Both the position numbers and the translations under genes were made by a program. A stretch of DNA of 27,754 nucleotides from Gamarada debralockiae (taxonomy: Eukaryota; Ascomycota; Leotiomycetes; Helotiales; Hyphodiscaceae): contig NXFV01002055.1 in assembly GCA_002803225.1 (NCBI GenBank), forward strand, positions 1 to 27,754, read 5' to 3'. The notes under the pieces are model-generated. The model was not told where the DNA came from. It saw only the letters and a list, made by a program, of their open reading frames with translations, and searched no databases. Shown piece after piece: positions 10,775-21,500 of this stretch. Position 1 is the first letter of the stretch; every line of letters begins with the position of its first letter.

Positions 10775-11206
10775 GTTTGCTCAAATTTTGAGGAAATCTC
10801 GAGGTTTCGACAGTGAGGATGATGAATTGTTGTATAGGAAGAAGTTGGATAATTTGGATTCGCGAAATCTTTTATTCGAAAGCCACCTTTCAGTTTGTTT
10901 CGACATGCTGAGGTGGCCTTCAAAGAGCCTGGTCTTCGTGACCTTAGCCTTGCGTTCGCTTAACGTTCAAGCCACGTGGCTGGTGTCTCGTTTCCCCCAA
11001 TTTGGGTTCATTCCATTTTTCAACCTCGCCACTTTCTTTGTAAAATCGACATATTCACGCATTCACGCGTTTCACTCAGTTTTCACTTCTTTCTCCCACT
11101 GTATAGTAATGTGGTCGCCTCTTCGTCGCATATTGCCAGCAATGTCTTGACGCGACAATGCGCGACAATGCGCGTTCGCCGCCGTTCATACGGCATGGAG
11201 GCCGTT
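10775..11206. other. Intergenic upstream of the orphan gene
   Basis: Promoter region of the minus-strand 371-aa gene. A 200-codon plus ORF (10548-11150) begins at a non-ATG codon and is antisense to the gene, so I do not call it. A short tandem repeat (gcgacaatgc, two to three copies) occurs at 11150-11172. Confidence 0.45.
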
Positions 11207-11491
11207 TGTGGCGACCCGCTTCCTTTTGTTTTTTTATTTATTTCTGTTAGCAGGTCTAGAAAGTACGGTAATATCTGTACGATCCGGAGAGGTTGTATAT
11301 ACTATACATTCGGTAAGACCGAGAGTAGCGGAGTAGCGGACGGTCAGGCCGAATAGCTAGAGTCAGGAATAGTAGATATAAGGAGCAGGTTGAGCCCTTG
11401 TAGGAAAGAAGACAGACATCAAGAATTGAAGATTTTCAAGCCTATTTTGGACTAGCGTCATATACACCACAGTATCAGGGCCGCCATAACA
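11207..11491 (+). mobile_element. Possible solo LTR of a Ty3/gypsy-type retrotransposon
   Basis: A 285-bp segment begins TGTGGCGACC and ends with CCGCCATAACA, so its ends are a rough TG..CA inverted pair (GGCG near the start, CGCC near the end). Inside are features usual for an LTR: an AT-rich stretch (tatatactata), short direct repeats (gtagcgga twice), and a 3' part (gagcccttgtaggaaagaag then caagcctattttgga) resembling a transcribed R/U5 end. No reverse transcriptase, primer site or second LTR is visible. The flanking five bases (ccgtt and acaat) do not form a target-site duplication. It could also be an unrelated intergenic sequence. Confidence 0.42.
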
Positions 11492-12900
11492 ACAATTTCT
11501 TTGCCTTTTTCTGTTACATGAGGTGCCGTTTTAATTTCCCAGGAAGTATATGTTCGTGCTGCAAGCACAAGTCTTGAATTTCCCAAAGTTGAAGAACTTC
11601 GTTGCAATGTACTGCAACTGTCCCATTGCAAACGAAGATGCATTTCCTAGGAGTCAGTGGGATAGTGATTCAAGATTTACCACTACGGACTTTTAAGTAG
11701 GCTTTCAACAACATTTGAAGAGCGCAAGTGCATATTGAATACAGTGACACCTATAGCGAGGGAAACTCGGCAGAATTTGTCAACGGAGGTTCCGTTGCTC
11801 TGGTTATCATCTTCCGCTCCCCGAATGTCCTTATTGACTGCGGCATACACTTTCCTCGACATACCCTGACATACAGACGTTAGTGTACCTCTCCATCCCT
11901 GACGCTCACATAGGCGTGCAATCGAAGCGATGCTGTACCCCATTGAACAGTGAGAAGAGACACTTTCTCCTTAACTACGCAAGCTACTCGAGCCCTTTCG
12001 CTTCCCTCATCGACTCTACAACAGAACAATACCTGCATGATTGTGAGCTTCAGTTTCAATATCTACTACCAGAGCAATATTCCTACCCTACTGAATGGTG
12101 CGAGAAGGCAGTGTTTCTGAGGAAACTCATTGGGTGGTCTAACGACCATGCAGAACTTCAATGCGATTCTTCTGTAACTGCCTTTGGAGGGCCTTCAGGC
12201 TTTGCCATACAAACAGTAGAAGACTCGAAATATGATTCTCCAGTAACTACCTTGGGAGGACCATCGGATTTTGCTACACAAACCGCAGAAGATTTCAAAC
12301 GCGAACTATTCAGTTCCCAGCCCACTTTGCCAGAATTGAAGAATATTTTCGGCAGCTTTTCTTTCCAACTCCCTTCCCCCCTTCTATCGAAATTATCTTG
12401 ACTTTTCTCAGCTCCCAGATATATATTCTCGTCTTTCAAGTCCGAACCAATTACATTCCAGTCACCACCCAGCTACGCCAACCCCACGAAGCGTTACGAC
12501 TTAGCAGTCGCCTCTTTTACCCTAAAATACCCCCGCCTTGTCGTCGTTGCAACAGCCTCCCTGAACGACATAGTACCAAGGATCGTAATCCAAACAGAAA
12601 TGGACCCCGACCATACTACCTGTGTGACGGAGGCGACCATCCTCATCCCAGATCGCTTGGTCACTTGGGGGTGATGACATAGAATTCAGAGCGAGCAACC
12701 CGCCATTCAACTGCAAGCGGCCCCGCAGAGAAGATTTTGCTGGATGTAATGTTCCTAGTTGCCCCAGCGAAAGGAATTTTATTGCTGTGCTGTACGTCGC
12801 TTCGATTATTAGGCTTCGCCAGGGTGGGACACGAAGTTCATAAGCTGAGAAACTGTTCATTGGGGAGCGAATGGGTGGCTATAAGTGGCTGGGATTTGGG
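11492..12900. other. Unresolved stretch with protein-like frames on both strands
   Basis: No gene model convinces me. Plus strand: a frame from 11883 to 12401 (no ATG; could start after an acceptor at 11915) holds a duplicated 23-residue segment, and a frame at 12400-12665 reads well (KRYDLAVASFTLKYPRLVVV). Minus strand: ATG at 11943 with a possible 44-bp intron near 11650-11694 gives roughly 120 residues (MGYSIASIARLCERQGW...). ATG at 12860 opens 112 codons, and two other minus frames across 12520-12800 are also protein-like (SSKIFSAGPLAVEWRVARSE; VWSGSISVWITILGTMSF). Competing frames over the same bases may mean a frameshifted old gene. None is recognised. Confidence 0.35.
12165..12302 (+). 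repeat. 69-bp direct repeat, two copies, in a plus-strand open frame
   Basis: Two adjacent 69-bp units (12165-12233 and 12234-12302) encode, in the plus frame, DSSVTAFGGPSGFAIQTVED and DSPVTTLGGPSDFATQTAED with short tails. Period is a multiple of three and most differences keep the residue class, which suggests the plus frame was or is translated. The frame lacks an ATG, so an upstream exon would be needed. Confidence 0.6.
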
Positions 12901-13480
12901 GTTGGGATAAAGCACTATGGCGAGGGCAGGCGGTGAAATTCAACATCAGCGTTATCATAATTATCTTCGCAACCATTCGAGCAGTAAAAACCGCCTACAC
13001 TGCACGAACCATTCCATTCTCCGATCTCTGTGGGGAATCCTAAATCCGTACGTAAAGTTTATTGGCTTGACCTGCAGAATACTGGCTAAACAATTCTCGT
13101 CTAGCTGTTGTCGTCGGCTGCCTACTACCTCTCAAGCCGCTTTTTGCACAATCTCGACCCAACCAACGGTACACTCTGGAGGAAACTGTTACGACAGCAT
13201 ATCAATGGCCTAACCTACGGGGCAGAATTCGATGCCTATCCACCCTTATAACTCTACCTACCGCCAAGGCCAAAGCTTCGAGAATACAACGGGAGGATCC
13301 TAGGCGTGAATCTACGGAAGGAATTGTGGAAAAGTACAATCATTCGTCAAATGATATCTTTGTGCTGCGAGATATTGTAAGTAGATGTGATAGTATTATA
13401 GCTACGGATATAGCTGATTCATTGCTGACTTCTGCATTACAGACATTGTATCTGATGGAGAAGTGTAATATTCTTCTGGT
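12880..13480 (+). pseudogene. Possible remnant of a fungal SAT4/rhodopsin-like integral membrane protein
   Basis: Two pieces look related to the large fungal family of seven-helix membrane proteins. The first (12907-13049) has a membrane segment, FNISVIIIIFATIRAVKTAY, and ends at an in-frame TAA just before a possible donor. The second (13109-13378) opens after an acceptor-like ctag with VVVGCLLPLKPLFAQSR, resembling the family's conserved C-LPtLrPLf segment. It continues to YTLEETVTTAYQWPNLRG and a hydrophilic tail, NHSSNDIFVLRDI. A very good intron follows (gtaagt at 13379 to ttacag near 13443), then TLYLMEK. No start codon or full helix set is found, hence the pseudogene call; an intact gene with missed exons is possible. 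Confidence 0.35.
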
Positions 13481-14687
13481 TTGGATTCTGGAAATGCTTT
13501 CCCAGAAGACAGTACCACTTCTCAATCTTACCAAAAGAGCACTTCTCTCGTGTCTTGCTTCCAATCCCAATTCCCACTCTCATTCTGTCCTCCCATCCTG
13601 TTCGGCGCAGCCTGAGTTTCCCAAATACGAAATACCGTATTAATTGCATAACAAGACACTGTCTCGCAGTTCAACTCTTAGTACTTTAGTGGTTTGGGAC
13701 CAGATCTTATTAGAGGAATGGAGTACTGTAAGAGGTACTGTATCATTTATTATAAAGGCTAGAATTCAAACTTTCAATCGAGTCTTACATGTATTTCGAG
13801 GGACTCTTTTAAAATAAATCCATTATAAATACTCAGTTAACTCCTGGGCTTAATTTTCAAGTGAGTTTAGTCCTGATCAAGTACTAAAACGTGAATATTC
13901 TACCCTTATCTTAAGATCTTATATATTTTGACTCCATCTGACTTGGGAAAAACCAGCTCTTATATAGCAGGGGGTTCTTATACTGAGACAGGGTCTTGTT
14001 AAGCAATTACTACGGTACCCAGACAGGCCAGTACTCACCCCCTGTTCTGCGTCCTGCAGGCCTAATATTAATAATTAATCTATGGGGCAAGATCCGGCTC
14101 AAATCCGAGGTTTTTGATCGCTCCGATGGAATATTGCGGAACCAGCGGATACGTTACAAAATTTCTGGCCTGCATGGGAGAGACCGAGACCGAGTGGTGA
14201 AGGACGTCGTGATAGGGTTCCGTAGTGTCGGTAAATTTCACCAATCCAAATCGCGACACATTTTTATCACCATTCATCCCAGAAAGGCACCCGTTCTCCG
14301 AGCCTTATGCAGGGTTTGCAACCTTCATGGGGCGGCCGCGAAATCGGTTGATCCGAATATTGGAGAATTCATGTCAGCCTATGAACAGGGTTTCCATGGA
14401 GAAAGCGGCCCACCTGCCAGTTGTAGACAGACAGTACGAGACGGCTGAGCCATGTGACTGGGACCTGAAAGTAGACTTCGCTCTAGATACTTCTTTTGAA
14501 GTTTTGTCGACGCCTGGCGCGGCGAGGAATACTCTTGAGAACGTCACTCATATCTCGTGAATGGCGGGCGGTTGAACTCTCGATTGAGCGATCGACGGAA
14601 GAAATTGGATGCGAGGCAAAGGCACCACAAGTATCTCAATTCTCTGCGAGGAAACTTGACAGTCATTCACCACACATCGAGTCAAAT
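13481..14687. other. Gene-poor stretch, AT-rich from about 13670 to 13990
   Basis: 13670-13990 is AT-rich and without codons of interest. From 14080 to 14580 several open frames overlap on both strands; the best are a 150-codon plus frame (13996-14448, non-ATG start) and a 65-codon minus frame with ATG at 14277 (KFTDTTEPYHDVLHHSV). Neither matches a family I know. No tRNA or other RNA gene is seen. Confidence 0.4.
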
Positions 14688-16706
14688 CTAAAGATTGAGG
14701 CACAACCTCCCCACAGTATCTTCATGCCACAGATCACTGCCTACACACGTCGGGCAGTAGAACAAACTCAACGGATCATACTTCGCCTTCACTTTCTCCA
14801 ACTTCGTCAGACTCTCCCCATAAAAGTCCACCAAGAACAACGGATCCAATCGATCCCCCTCATTCATATAGCTTCCTGTATCAGGTGCCAACGCTCTCAT
14901 CGCACCGACCTTCGTGTACGTGATATCATCATGAATAGCTTGTTGCTCCGCAGCGTCTGTTCCTGGGGCCCATCCACGAGCTACGATATTGTGAATATAT
15001 GATGTACGCCAGGCGGGATTGACTCCTGAGTATGGGTCACTGGCGTCTGCGAACACCTGCCCTCCTGAGACAAGACACACGTTATTAAGGGTGTACTGGC
15101 CTGGAAGTCCGGCTGTCACGTTGAGCATTGTCGATAAGGCTGAAGGAGAGCTTGTCAGGGCTGCACGATCGAAGAAGCGGGATCCGAGTGCGGCACTACT
15201 GCCGACTGAACTTTGACCGCCAGAGAGTGCAGCGTAGTACGATTGATAGGTAGGGAAGGCGAGGTAGGTGGTTGTCATGTACAAACTTGTTCCGTTGTAA
15301 GGGGCAAGTTGGGAGGCTACTGGGTCGAATAAAGTTTGAGCCGCGCTGAGGGACTGATTGAACACAGCGATGGCGTGTTTGTAGCCAGTGGTGTATGTTG
15401 AAACGACAGGAGCATAGCTTTGGACCTGTGACGTAGTGGATTAGTCTTTGAATTGGCGAGCATTGGGCAATCAGTTTGACGTACTTCCCAGCTTCCATAA
15501 CCTGAGTATCCGCCGTCATTGAGAGCCGGGAATGCTCCATAGACGATGGCAAGAGCCTCCATAAAATCGGGAATTTGGGCATCGGTGTACGGAGCCAACT
15601 GTAAAACCTGGGCCACAACAGGAGTCGAAGGATAGACTTTGACAGTTGTCGACACAACGACCCCGTAAGTTCCTCCCCCGCCACCTCGAAGAGCAAAATA
15701 CAGATCACTGTTTTGACACGCATTTGCAGTGACAATAGCACCGTTTGCAAGCACAACCTGAGCCTCGAGAATTTGATCGGCGCCTAATCCATACTGGCGA
15801 GAAGCAGGAGAATGTCCTCCGCCTTGCGCCCATCCTCCAATGCATCCTACACTCTGAGATCATGTTAGTATGAGAAATAAGTTATGTTTGGAGTAAAATA
15901 TACTGGATCTCCTCCACCCACAACCACGACATTTAGTTTGTTTGCCGCCGCGTAGACATCTCCCCAAACATAGCCTCCTGCAATCGTGAAGGAGCTTCCA
16001 GTCCAGCCAGATTTGGTGCATTGATCAGAGGCACTATAGGTTTGCTGGAAAGTGATCCCTTGGCGAAGATGTCTGATCCAGACTTCTAAGCTTCCATAGC
16101 CCGTAGATCTAGGTGCGAAATCAGTCAAAGGCGTACAATCTTCACCAAAGATTTCGCGTCAGTTACCTGCCAGAAAGATCATGGCCAGTGTTTCTAACAA
16201 CGAATCTGATACCATGATTCCTAGCAAAGTTTACAGCTTGCACCACGTCAGATGGACTCGTCGCATCCACCGTATACAATGGCGATCCTCCGAGAGAACA
16301 ATTTCCTGGCACTCCCCCAGCAGCATAATCCACCGCAGGGCATGTTTCGTTGATGGGGTAGTCAAGTGCAATAGGATTGTCTGCAATGTATGTTGAGTTT
16401 GTCAGGCCTGCAAGAACGGTGCCGCAGGCTGCAAGGTTCTCTTGTGGGCCAGGATAGCAGACGATTGCTGGAGGGACATCTTTGATGAGCTTTCCGGAGA
16501 CTGAGGAATTCAATGCATTCCAGGAGGAAATGGACGGCCAACAAGAATCCGTAGGTCCCTGAGGCAGTATTACAAATGTGAATCAGTGAGAATGAGATGA
16601 TGACCGAAAGACATACGCATTTGCAACCAAGGGGTACATAGCTACTTGAGACGGCAAGTGCAGAAACACTGAACAGAGCCGTCTGGGAAAGGAATTTGGA
16701 AAGCAT
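14688..16706 (-). CDS. Secreted FAD-linked oxidoreductase, berberine-bridge-enzyme-like, 597 aa
   Basis: Exons (minus): 16706-16617, 16558-16167, 16108-15904, 15853-15485, 15425-14688; introns 50-59 bp, phases consistent, 597 residues. Residues 1-22 (MLSKFLSQTALFSVSALAV...) form a signal peptide. The FAD-binding PCMH domain covers roughly 120-310: LYTVDATSPSDVVQAVNFAR, RNTGHDLSGR with the flavin-linking His156, GGYVWGDVYAAANK, VVVVGGGDPSVGCIGGW, then AQGGGHSPASRQYGLGADQI and DLYFALRGGGGGTYGVV. The C-terminal BBE segment reads FYGESLTKLEKVKAKYDP, then LFYCPTCVGS. Several NxS/T glycosylation sites (NSS, NST, NCS, NGT, NVT) fit secretion. Enzymes of this group oxidise alcohols, sugars or alkaloids with covalent FAD and O2. 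Substrate unknown. The usual second flavin-linking Cys position holds Asp228. It stands alone, with no cluster partner. Confidence 0.92.
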
Positions 16707-16832
16707 TATTAAGAGATGAAACTCTTAAATTTGAAAGAAGAAAAAGAAGTTCGAGAAAAGTCACGGCGACACGACGCCGCGGCAGCAGCAGGTAACTAGC
16801 TACCCCTCAAAGAAATAGCACGTCTTCCAACC

Positions 16833-16840
16833 TATTTATA
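16833..16840 (-). promoter_or_regulatory. TATA box of the BBE-like gene
   Basis: The minus strand reads TATAAATA here, about 127 bp upstream of the ATG at 16706, a usual distance for a fungal core promoter with a short leader. No mapped transcript start supports it. Confidence 0.5.
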
Positions 16841-17339
16841 AAAAAAATAAATGAAGGTCATACGCCTTACGGGGTACTTCGTATCCGGCGTTCCCCGGTA
16901 GATGCTGCAGCCACCCCGGAACTAGTAAATATCGGATAGGGTTTGAAGCTTCTAACTCGCTCCACTGGCGAGCTCCCACGTTCTGATCCCTGCAGTGCAG
17001 CATCCCTACTAGGGTACCTAGTTGTGTCGTATGCATGGATAAAACAGAGTACTCTGGGGGCAGAGAAACGTGGTGGGGGGTTTATGATATTGTGGGCCGG
17101 CTGTGCCGTCTCCTCACTTGCGATGCCTAATTACCAGTATTTGCACATAATTTCTTTTCGGGGGAATGCGTGTAAAGCAAATCAGAGGCCGGATGTAGAG
17201 GGAAAGACATTTTGCAAGGCCCGGATCCAGGAAAAACCGTCGAGATCAAAGATTTCTTCAACTTTTTCTTCAATATCCTAGACAAGGCATTCTTCTTAGT
17301 CTCCATTACACAGAAGGGAATCAGGCTTGTTCTAGAAAA
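16841..17339. other. Intergenic, no supported gene
   Basis: Upstream flank of the minus-strand BBE-like gene. A plus ORF at 17212 starts at TTG and overlaps an antisense ORF; neither is recognised. Nothing else seen. Confidence 0.4.
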
Positions 17340-17912
17340 TGATCCAGGTGGACGGGTAGACAAAGTCGTACGAAGGACTCTTACAACCCAAACGAGAGAA
17401 GTATCACTGTCATCATTAATCCACCTTGGCTCCTCAGAAGTTCCGAGTGGGAATTCTACGTCGCAACTCTGTCACTTGGAATGTTCATGCTTTCTTGTAT
17501 ATCTACACTTGCGAGTGCAAGCGATGCGAGAGAAAGGGTCTTGCGTAGAATACTAGACGTTCACACATACGGGCGTTTGGTGCAACACGATAATTGCTAT
17601 ACAGGATTCCTTAGCCCGAGATCTGGTTTGGAATATTGGAATATTGATTGCGGCAACCTTTTGGGGACTGTCAAGAATAGAATACCTTTCAGAACAGAAA
17701 TGGGTAATGTGGGAATTGGTGCCAAGTCACTCGATGTCATCCACTGCTGGGATATTTAGCTACAGAATAGACTTCAACTGCAGCCTGACTGCTTATTCAG
17801 CGAGGATCGAAGAGTCTGCTGCACTACAATTTTTTTTTAAAAAAAATCCCAGGATGGCTGCATTTCTAATAGAAATAAACAATAAATTGTCGTCAATCCA
17901 GAGAATAAATTG
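17340..17912 (+). other. Possible unknown protein or gene remnant
   Basis: A plus frame opens after an acceptor-like ctag at 17335 and reads SYNPNERSITVIINPPWLLR then SSEWEFYVATLSLGMFMLSC through 17759. A second frame across 17590-17912 reads RDLVWNIGILIAATFWGLSR, a likely membrane helix, then KWVMWELVPSHS. The NPPWLLR...WEF stretch recalls a motif seen in fungal hypothetical proteins; I cannot name the family. No ATG-to-stop model links the parts, so this is either a multi-exon gene I could not resolve or a remnant. Confidence 0.28.
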
Positions 17913-18472
17913 AAATACTGAAACGCATAGTAGAAGATGTGATAAACTATTTATTCAGTAGGCGGGGGTTACTCCTAAAGCCGCCATCCATAATATTAGC
18001 ACACAGTCACCCCTACTGTTGAGTAATCCGGAGCAAGTTAAAGCTTGTAGCTTAGTCGCATACCTTAAGGTGAGCACTACCGGGAGGCAGTGAGATCTCG
18101 GCACTTACATTTGAAGACGGTTGAAGACAAAAGCTGCCTCTCTGCCTCGCTTCTTGGACAAAACCCATAGAATATATAAAAGAGTGACAGGTGGCTATCG
18201 CAATTAATTAAGCACTAGCTTTTAAACCAGATCGAAGAAAGAAGTCGTATGCGGCGCTCAATCGAAGAGTCGATATGATTATTGTATTCAGTCGGGATGG
18301 CGGTTGAGTGACACAAATTTAGCGGGGTTCTGACCGGCCAAGGTTCTCCACATGGGGGCGCGGCGGCTGTACTGGCGGAAAGATCTGAGCCACATCTCCA
18401 GCTTCCTCCCAGCTTCTCAACCCCACATTTCCCCCTCCTCATTCTTATCTCAAGAAACACCACTCTTGGACA
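17913..18472. other. Intergenic, promoter region of the Zn2Cys6 regulator
   Basis: No gene seen. Contains a C/T-rich stretch at about 18415-18450 (fungal pyrimidine-rich tracts often precede transcript starts), immediately before the first upstream ORF. Confidence 0.4.
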
Positions 18473-18555
18473 ATGCGTCCTCCTTCAGCTGTACATAATC
18501 CCACATGAGAATGTGCATGCGATAGCCGATGGGCTTCGCACACACCGAATTCTAG
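18473..18555 (+). promoter_or_regulatory. Three upstream ORFs ahead of the transcription-factor start
   Basis: Between the pyrimidine-rich tract and the main ATG (18560) lie three short ATG-to-stop frames: 18473-18508 (11 codons, MRPPSAVHNPT), 18505-18525 (6 codons, MRMCMR) and 18529-18555 (8 codons, MGFAHTEF). The last stops only four bases before the main ATG. If transcribed in the leader they should limit translation of the main ORF. The transcript start is not known. Confidence 0.5.
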
Positions 18556-18559
18556 AGTG

Positions 18560-21500
18560 ATGAGCTCTACAGGCAGTGGCGCGTCGCCCATTCTGCCTCC
18601 TCCGAAGCAGCTACGATTCGTCAACAATGAGGGCCAGCCGCCTGCGAAGAGAAGGAGGATAAATGCCGCGTATGTACTCCAGTACCTTATCTCCACACGA
18701 TATGACGCACCGGATTACTGCTTCTGAATATCCCGCGAGAGCACGGTGATTTGAGGAATGACTGTGCATGATCATCAAAATTGTTTACGTACTGAAGATT
18801 TTGACTGATTTTCTTTTTCCAATGCAGCTGTCGAACATGTAGAAAGCGCAAGACAAGATGCGATGGCAAGAGGCCACTGTGCTCGACGTGTACGGAGAAT
18901 GGACATGAGTGTCTTGGGTATGCAGATGGAGGGGAGATCAAGAAGGAGACGAAAGGATCGGATACGAATCGAAACGGCGACGACGATAATGATGAATACG
19001 ACGAAGACATAAAGAGCGCTGGAAGTCAAGTGGGAAATGGCCATCAAGGATTGGGGAACGGCTCACCAGGGCTACGTCGCACAGAATCGCAAGGGTATTT
19101 CGACAATGCGTCAAAGGCTCAAAGACAAATGGAGGATACCAAGAGGGAGGGAGTTATGGGTTTCCCTGGCAATTACAGAGAGACAGCTGTCTTCTCTGAC
19201 GAAAAACCACGTCCAGTGGGTAGGATGTTTCAATACCCAGACACAACTTCGGAGCTGATCGCCAACCATCTAGACCGATCAACTCCTTCCCATGCGGAAA
19301 GCCATCGTGTTCCCTATTTCCGATACTTCGGTCCCACAGCAATAGTTCCTGGTTTCAAACAGATGGTAGTGTCGGTGCGAGAGCATCGCCGAAGCACAGG
19401 TGCTGGGTCTTCTGTTGGAAGTACGTTTTGCGGCCATGCTTCATCTCCAAAGCTAACGCCAAGCAGTGTCTCCCGGATCAGGAGGTTACGGTGGAGGAGG
19501 ATCTGTATATGGTGGAACGCCTTCTCAAGCTGGAACCGAGCCGCGGCCAACTGTGGAAATGCCCATATACGACCAGAATGACCCTTTGCCTGTCAACAGG
19601 CTGATAATTCACCTCGTGGAGACTTTCTTCGCACATCTTGGGTGCAATTATCCGTTTCTCCGCCAGAAGTCTTTCACTCAAAGGGTTGAGGAACGGTCAG
19701 TCGAATCTATTCTAGTCGATGCGGTCTGTGCTCTCGCAGCTCGTTTCTCTGATCACCCATTGCTCACTGCTTCACACGATTCGTCATATCCGAAATCAGA
19801 GTACGGCCATGTCTTTGCCCAGCGGGCAAAAGCCGCAGTAGTGGACACCTTCCCTCGACCTACGGTTGCGGCAACACAGGCCTGCTTGTTACTTGCGTAC
19901 GAAGGCTTTGGATCCAATCAAGACAGCGCATTGTGGATGTACCTGGGATGTGCAATACGCATGGCTGTTGACCTTGGTTTGCAGAAGCTTGATGGTGTCA
20001 AGTATCAAGGTCAAAAGGACCCGGGACACCACCGGCCGGGTAATGACAGCGGCCCTTCTGACTCTTCCCCTGTGGTCAGTACAGAAGAAATGAAGGCGAT
20101 TGAGCAAGAGCGAATCGACACTCTCTGGACTGTCTTCATGCTCGATAGAGTCATCTCATCCGGAACTGGCAGACCTGTCACTCTGAGGGATGAAGACTTC
20201 GAGCTTTCATTTCCTGCCATCACGGCTAGCACGAAGAGTGGATGGCCCGACCCTTTCCCAGCATTGATACAAATCATCCATCTCTATGGACGAGTCTCCG
20301 ACTTGCTCAACAACATCCGAAACGTCCACGATGTCACACCAAAGAAGATTGAAGGACTTGTCGCCATGGAGAAGGATTTGACACAGTTGTACCAAAAGTT
20401 GGATGCAAGGCTTAACTTCAATGCGGCGAACTTTCAGCATTACTGCAAAGCTGGGGAGGGCACAAACTTTATTCTTGTAGGTTAATTCGTTATTATCGGA
20501 AGGTTGACGCTGATAAATTCTAGGTACACTTTTGGTTTCATACACTGATCATGCTACTACACCAACCGACCTTGATGCACTCCTTTGAGGGTCAAATACT
20601 CTCGCTGCTACCAAATAGTCGGGAACTCAGCATGTCCTCGGCCAAAACCATCGCTGACATTCTAGCTTTCGCCGAGCTTATTGACCCCAGGAGTTTTATT
20701 GGAAACCCCTTCACCAGTCAGCCCATGTATATTGCGGCCTGCGCTTTCTTAATGGAATCAGCTGCGCACACTTCATCCAACCCAGCCTCGCGAGACATTA
20801 CGCCTCCAAATGGCGGTCCAAAAATTCCCCCCGATAAGGAAAAGAAACCCAGTGGAGGCAAGTCCAGCGAAAATAAGCAGAAGCATTCTTTGCTTGCTTC
20901 AGCTGCCAACCAGAATTATCAACGTTGTTACAAAGCGCTTCAGCAGCTGGAAATATACTGGGCAGGGACTCGATACATCTTGGTGGCTCTGGATCAGAAA
21001 GCGAAGGGTATCTGGGATCCTGAAACATACACTGAGCAGGAATATGAAGCTACGAAGACGAGGCATGACATGATTCCGAACTGGAGGCGGAAACTACCTT
21101 TGGCAGGCCCATCAACACCGGGCGCTCGCTTTGCAGGCCTTGTCCGTTCGCCGAGAATGGAACCTGGCTCTCCGGCCACCATCGACCCTTCACAAGCCAT
21201 TGGATGGTCTTTGACAGGAACCACCAATTCTCCAAGCTCAAACCTGACGTTCATGTATCAGAACATGAATGGAGAGCAGCTTCAAAATCCACCACCACCT
21301 CCGCCGGGCGCTGGAAATATGATTTACGACCCAATTCGTTCAAGCTTACCGGAATCAACCGCGGCATCTACTTCGACATCTACATATCGTCCAAGATACC
21401 AACCATATCCACCTCAACCTATTCGACATCATTCTCAGCCGATGGCGCCGCCAGTTCCCAAATACGCACCAGTCTACTCCGATCCAGCCTCAACATCCGA

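Noticed and set aside
10548..11150. 200-codon plus-strand ORF
   Set aside because: Begins at GTG, lies antisense to exons 1-2 of the orphan gene and has no recognisable domain.
17826..17846. T/A homopolymer palindrome as a terminator hairpin
   Set aside because: A simple T-run followed by an A-run; nothing else supports a functional structure in a fungal nuclear genome.
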